The notes below the pieces were generated by a model, which searched no databases, was not told where the DNA came from, and was given only the letters and a program-made list of their open reading frames with translations. A DNA stretch of 64,000 nt from Bugula neritina. Taxonomy: Eukaryota > Bryozoa > Gymnolaemata > Cheilostomatida > Bugulidae. Below, one piece after another: positions 59,370-64,000 of the stretch (within the stretch, counting starts at the first letter, position 1; every line of letters begins with the position of its first letter). The position numbers and the translations under genes are program-made. The stretch spans positions 17,427,633-17,491,632 of the forward strand of contig OZ037769.1 of assembly GCA_964035545.1 (NCBI GenBank), in the 5' to 3' direction.

Positions 59370-60700
59370 TAGTAGTCACATTATGATATTTAACACTTGT
59401 GTACCACATGTTGCACCATTATGAACATTTGCCAACTCACTCACTAAAATTGTGACTCAAAGAACAGATGGAAAGAGCTGCATATTATCATTAATAGACC
59501 GATGTTGAGATGGTGTGAAGGTCAAAGTTTAATGACTAGGGGTCTGAGCAGAGAGGCAGGATAATTTGGAATATGTTCATATTTTTCACTCCCACCTGCT
59601 GTCAGTTTAGCTGCAATCAGTATCAGACATGGAAACAAGTCAACTTTTATTCTGTCCACTTTGACCCGGCCTTATCAAAAATGCCAGGCTGATCTGGGCT
59701 GAGCAGTTTAGACATTAGGTTAAAGTAACCAGCTGCCAAAAAAACTAAATGAAGAAGCAACACTTCATCATTTATTATTAGTAAAAATAATTTATGCTAT
59801 TGCTACCAGTATTCACATTAAGTAAATTCTCAACTGCCAGCAGAGTGAGTTGGTGCATTATTACAATATAATAAAAATGTACAATATAGCCAAAAGCTTG
59901 TGTGATAATTTGTGGGTTGTGATGAAAATAAAGCTAGAGAATATAATCTGTTGTATTGCAAAAGAGAGAAGGCAATTCCCAAGTGTAGCAATATATTTTA
60001 TTAGTCTGTTTACAAAAAATTATAAGTCTTGATCAATTGGTAGCCGTACAAGCAGTAGATTGATTGTACGCTGGCAAGCTCGCCCTTCGAATTACAGGAT
60101 ATAGCTTTTACCGTTATAGACAGGTGTTCTAAATGTACATATAGGCTATAGCCAAATTTCCTGACATGTCTAACTCACAAACACTACGTTTCCATGATTC
60201 ACATTCACGGGCTTTCCATGTACCGATCTCAGATCGATATCGCTGAGATCGATCTGAGAAATGTACTCAGATCGATCGTTTTTTCATGAGAGTGTCAGAT
60301 CGATCTCGCGTAGTTGCCTCCTCTTAAGTGAAGGATACTTTGAAAAGTATATTTTGTTTATCTATTTGAGTGATTAAAGCTACTACTGTTGAAAAAAAGA
60401 TGGTCGTAGTCTAAAATTTAATCCCAGCTATAAAATATACGCAGCAAAGCTTTCAGGGTACGGTAATTTGGCCAATTTAAAATAATTAATTTTAATTTTT
60501 TAGCTAGACAGCTTATATAAAATTAATGGCTGTCTTGCAGATTATTAATAAACTTACAGGACTGTTAGGCTTAAAATTACAAAGAAAATAGCTAATGAAA
60601 CTAAGTTTTAATAGTCATTTAAACTCAATCCAAACTCTCCCCTTTCCGATGGGGGGTGTGTGTGGTAAATTTATGTTGTGTGTGTGTGTCCTTTGTTGCC
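59370..60700. other. Intron or upstream DNA of the GTPase gene
   Basis: AT-rich DNA. I looked on the minus strand for a P-loop exon (GxxxxGKS) and found none. No LTR or primer site for the downstream retroelement was recognised here. It contains a cluster of CAGATCGAT inverted repeats (60224-60310). Confidence 0.4.
60224..60310. repeat. CAGATCGAT inverted-repeat cluster
   Basis: TCTCAGATCGAT and ATCGATCTGAGA form a perfect 12-bp inverted repeat with a 9-bp spacer; two more AGATCGATC copies follow within 60 bp. It may be the end of an unrecognised DNA transposon. Confidence 0.6.
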
Positions 60701-60733
60701 GAGATCGGCACTTCGGTCCTCCGAAACACCGAT

Positions 60734-61654
60734 ATGCCGATTCTCGGCATTTCGGATTCCCCAGGGGACCCAGCCCCTGAGGCAGCAGCACCACCAGCCC
60801 TCACTGTTGAGGCGCTGGTCACAGCCCTCCAAGGATTGCGGGGGCAAGGACAGGCATCACCTGGTGACAGGTATCGCCTCCAGCCCCCGACTTTCGGAGG
60901 AGATGGAGACGTGGAACAGTTCATCAAGGAGTTCGAGGACGTGGCCACCACCGCTGAATGGCCAGTACGGGTGCGCGTCCTCCAACTCCGGGCCTGTCTG
61001 ACAGGCCGAGCCAGGAACTTCGCACTGGGACCCGACGAAGCCCACATCATGCGGGCTCTTAGGGCCCGGTTCGGCCTGACCACGGAAGAGGCGTCAGACC
61101 AGCTACAAGTGATGAGGAGAGACCGAAGGACACCTCTGGAAGATCACGCTAACGAGGTAGAGCGCCTGGCTCAGGCTGCTTTCGGTCACGCCACTGGCGA
61201 AGATCGGAAGCGCCTCGTTTTTAACGCGTTCTTCCGGCGCGTGAACCACCCGGACCTCCAGCGGTACTGGCTGGCCGCGAAGGTCAAGAGCCTGGACGAG
61301 GCACTAGAGATGGGGAAGGCCTACTTCCAAGTAGAAGAACCACGGAGGGCGAACTACGCAGCTCGCCAGGTGGCCGGAGATACAGAAGAGGTACCCCCAA
61401 CCACACAAGTGGCAGCAGCAACTACTCCGTCGCCCGAGCAGACGCAGCTCAACATGCTGATGAGCATGATGAAAGGCCTGCAGGCTACGGTGACAGAGTT
61501 GCAGCGCAACCAGACGGACAGGCGGGCTCCCCGCTCGCGGGACGACCCTGTCCGCCTCCCTCTGCCCACCTGTTGGGAGTGCGGGATGCCAGGACATGTG
61601 AGAAGGCACTGCCCTAAGGGACAGAAGCCTTTAAACACCCGAGGCTCACGGTGA
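60734..61654 (+). CDS. gag: Gag of the older Ty3/Gypsy element
   Basis: ATG at 60734 (MPILGISDSPGDPAPE) gives about 306 residues; the frame is open further upstream, but that stretch (MCVVNLCCVCVSF...) is simple-repeat-like. It is homologous to the young element's Gag: YRLQPPTFGGDGDVEQFIKE, EWPVRVRVLQLRACL, LQVMRRDRRTPLEDHANEV. A zinc knuckle CWECGMPGHVRRHC lies near the end. The heptamer TTTAAAC (61630-61636) in Gag register is the canonical -1 slippery sequence; the pol frame is -1 relative to Gag. Confidence 0.88.
   Translation: MPILGISDSPGDPAPEAAAPPALTVEALVTALQGLRGQGQASPGDRYRLQPPTFGGDGDVEQFIKEFEDVATTAEWPVRVRVLQLRACLTGRARNFALGPDEAHIMRALRARFGLTTEEASDQLQVMRRDRRTPLEDHANEVERLAQAAFGHATGEDRKRLVFNAFFRRVNHPDLQRYWLAAKVKSLDEALEMGKAYFQVEEPRRANYAARQVAGDTEEVPPTTQVAAATTPSPEQTQLNMLMSMMKGLQATVTELQRNQTDRRAPRSRDDPVRLPLPTCWECGMPGHVRRHCPKGQKPLNTRGSR
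61630..61636 (+). promoter_or_regulatory. Likely -1 ribosomal frameshift heptamer
   Basis: T TTA AAC in Gag register, six codons before the Gag stop and just after the zinc knuckle. It equals a classical slippery site. The frame that continues past it is the protease/RT frame. Confidence 0.65.
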
Positions 61655-64000
61655 ATTCCGCCACCCGTGGGCCCCACGCCAATCCGGTCCGGGATAGGAC
61701 TCGGAAGACAACAGAAGAGACCTCTCCAGAGTCGACCTACATCGAGTGGCAAGTAAACCAAAGATCTCGGAGACCGAAAGGCCTACCCGATCCTCCTGCC
61801 ATACCACTCGAAACCCGGATGGAACTAGAAGAAACCGGATGGCAGGCACCTCGGAGATCTCGGAGACCGCAAGGTCTACCCGATCCTCCAGCCTGGCCAC
61901 TCCGTAACCGGTTCGCGGGGTTGCCCGAGGAGGTTGTGGAGGAAGATTCAGCTTACTCGCAAGAGTACCCCAAGCTACCCTCCCGACCTCAGAAAACCCC
62001 CGTTGTCTCTAAGACGAAGAGGAAGCCCGCTATGCGGACCCAAGTTGTGTCTCCCCCAGAGACTGACCGCTCCAGGAGCACCCAGCCGTACGGAAGCAGC
62101 TACTTCCTGCCCGGGAAGATTTCGGGTAAAGCTGCCACATTCCTACTGGATACTGGGTGCACTACCAACCTGCTGAGTCGGCGTCTCTTTGACACTCTTG
62201 GGGCTCGAGAGCGGGCAAGCCTCGAGCCGTATGAAGGTGCGCATGGTACGTTGGCGGACGGATCATGCATTCCTTTCTACGGCGTCATCTCACTGCCTGG
62301 ACGCGTCCGTGATCAAGCAATTCACGAGACGTTCATAGTCAGCCAGCTGAAGGAGGACGCCATCTTGGGAATGCCCTTCCTGGAGAAACACCAGTGTCAC
62401 ATGGATTTCCAGAAGTCAGTGGTGGTGATGGCTGGGAAGGAACTTGTCTGTGTTGACAAGTTTGGCAGGCCCTTGGTGGGCGGAGTCCAGGTAGTGCGGG
62501 ACTGCACAGTTCCGGGGAGGTCCCAGGCGACTCTCTGATGCAGAGTCAACTGCAAGGGGATCGCCGGCCTGGGGATGGTTGAAGGAACGCACGGAGCCAT
62601 CCGACTAGCAAACAGCCTGAATCGGCTAGATTGTCGGCAAGAGCTCCTCGTGCAGTGCATCAACCCCTTCACGGAACCTGTCCGATTATCGGCCGGAGCG
62701 CTGGTGGGGAAGTACCACTCCATCCAGGAAGCGGATGTGGGTCCGGCACTGGAGACAGTGGCCGACACCCAGGGGAACCCCCCTCACACCAGACGAGGAG
62801 CAGTCCCGAAGCACCTGGCTGACCTGTATGGCGGAGCGTGCGGAGACTGTACGAGTACTACTGAACGCCAAGTACTGGCTCAACTACTTGCGGAGTACAG
62901 TGATGTCTTCAGTTGTGGCGATGGAGACATGGGGCTGACTAAGGTTATCTCCCACGAGATACCCCTGGCAGCCGGCACCACTCCCATCAGGCAGCCTACC
63001 CGACGTCTAGGCCCGGAGAAGGAGAAGAAGGTGAGCCGACAGGTACAGGATCTTCTGGACCGGGATCTGATTGAGCCTGCCCACGGTGCGTGGAGCTCCC
63101 CAGTGGTCCTGGTCAAGAAGAAGGATGGTAGCTGGAGATTCTGCGTGGACTACCGCAGACTCAACAACGTTACTATCCAGAACGCCTACCCTCTCCCACG
63201 GATAGATGAGTCTTTAGATGCCCTCGCGGGTAGCAAGTATTTCAGTACTTTGGATCTGCTTAGCGGGTACTGGCAAGTGCCCCTCAGTCCTGATGCCCAG
63301 GACAAAGCAGCATTCATTACTCGCGACGGGCTCTGGAAATGAAAAGTACTGCCATTCGGACTAACGTCCGCTCCGGCAACATTCCAACGACTCACGGAGC
63401 AAGTCCTCAGTGGGTTACACTGGAAGACCCTCCTCATCTATCTGGACGATGTCATTGTCATCTCCCCAGACTTCTCGACTCATGTCAGTCGTCTGCGGGA
63501 GGTCTTTGACCGTCTCCGGGCAGCTGGACTGAAGCTGAAGCCCTCCAAGTGTGCACTCCTGCAGCCAGAAGTCAGGTACCTGGGCCATGTGGTTGGCCGT
63601 GATGGGGTCGCTACCGATCCAGAGAAGGTACAAGCTGTGAAGGAGTGGACTGTCCCCCGTGACCTCCCTGAGTTGCGTGCCTTCCTGGGCCTAGTAGGGT
63701 ACTACCAGCAGTACATACCTGGGTTCGCAGGAGTGGCTCAGCCGTTAAATCGGCTGACCGCAAAGGGAGTCCGGTGGCAGTGAACACAGGAGGAACAGCA
63801 GGCATTCGACCACCTCAAGCAACGGCTAATGGAAGCGCCAATCCTGGCGTATCCTGATTCAGCCAAGGAGTACATCCTGGACACCGACGCCAGCGACCAC
63901 AGCGTGGGAGCCGTCCTGTCTCAAGTCCAGAGTGGAAGTGAGGTGGTCGTGGCTTACTACAGCAAGACTCTCGCGGCCGCCGAGAAGAACTACTGCACCA
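61637..64000 (+). pseudogene. pol: Pol of the older Ty3/Gypsy element with three in-frame TGA stops
   Basis: One continuous frame except for TGA at 62536-62538, 63340-63342 and 63781-63783; no frameshift seen. Domains: aspartic protease (FLLDTGCTTNLLSRRLFD, AILGMPFL, about 62,090-62,390); reverse transcriptase (VVLVKKKDGSWRFCVDYRRL, STLDLLSGYWQVPLS, LPFGLTSAPATFQRL, and the catalytic LIYLDDVIV near 63,435); the start of RNase H (YILDTDASDHSVGAVLSQ, near 63,870). The frame continues to the right edge. The first stop falls just after the protease, the second inside the reverse transcriptase before its catalytic YLDD, the third before RNase H. The copy is therefore unlikely to make a full Pol. 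A sequencing or strain difference cannot be excluded. Confidence 0.85.

Larger units (their letters stand above)
60734..64000 (+). mobile_element. Older Ty3/Gypsy-type element, runs off the window
   Basis: Related to the young element in Gag, protease and the order of genes, but with a reverse transcriptase. I recognise no 5' LTR or primer site in the AT-rich DNA upstream, so the 5' end may be truncated or diverged. Three in-frame stops in pol make it defective as read. The right part (rest of RNase H, integrase, any third ORF, 3' LTR) is outside the window. It has the same orientation as the young element and is antisense to the GTPase gene. Confidence 0.85.

Noticed and set aside
60030-60110. 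tRNA-like or SINE sequence (CAATTGGTAG ... CTTCGAATTAC)
   Set aside because: The A-box and B-box-like strings are there, but the T-stem does not pair well and I found no target duplication, so support is too weak.

Overview
The window looks like nuclear DNA of an invertebrate animal. The host sequence is AT-rich and the genes are intron-rich with GT..AG junctions. They encode animal-type proteins: a ubiquitin E1 of the UBA6 type, a MET/plexin-like receptor tyrosine kinase, and an atlastin/GBP-type GTPase. A sponge or another early-branching animal would fit, but nothing here fixes the clade. The most striking texture is the density of minisatellites, in introns, between genes and inside exons. 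All gene models were built by eye from splice signals. In the two LPMO-like/DOMON genes and the kinase gene, every exon joins in phase from ATG to stop.

Layout. (1) 222-3863, plus strand: the 3' end of a UBA6-like gene. (2) 4840-11248 and 13134-21863, both minus strand: a tandem pair of paralogues. Each encodes a secreted or cell-surface protein with a signal peptide, an LPMO-like module starting with histidine, two EGF modules, two DOMON (heme-binding-type) modules and a hydrophobic tail. This is the most interesting protein system in the window: a copper-oxygenase-like fold and cytochrome-like folds in one animal polypeptide. (3) 23735-35234, plus strand: a 22-exon receptor tyrosine kinase with LamG-like, laminin N-terminal, laminin-EGF and IPT/TIG modules, a long Thr/Pro/Ser stalk, a transmembrane helix and a MET-like kinase. 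(4) 35.3-41.2 kb: no gene recognised, many tandem arrays. (5) 41225-42760, plus strand: an Arg/Ser-rich protein of unknown function, whose coding 36-bp array is broken by one 11-bp deletion. (6) 43.3-47.6 kb: arrays and apparently empty DNA. (7) 47699-59360, minus strand: the 3' part of an atlastin/GBP-like GTPase gene.

The largest visible intron of the GTPase gene holds a 5'-truncated LINE, a very young Ty3/Gypsy-type LTR element inserted in that LINE, and a SINE with a perfect 17-bp target duplication. The LTR element is 5,359 bp with LTRs differing at 1 of 353 bases. It keeps Gag and protease but lacks reverse transcriptase, RNase H and the integrase core. It also carries an extra zinc-finger ORF that appears to be spliced. 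A second, older Ty3/Gypsy element runs from about 60.7 kb off the right edge; it keeps a reverse transcriptase but has three in-frame TGA stops. In both elements a GTTAAAC or TTTAAAC heptamer lies where Gag would shift -1 into Pro-Pol.

Several minisatellites start exactly at splice junctions and have copied the donor or acceptor site. The duplicate DOMON genes also show sharp blocks of near identity next to strongly diverged exons, which suggests gene conversion.
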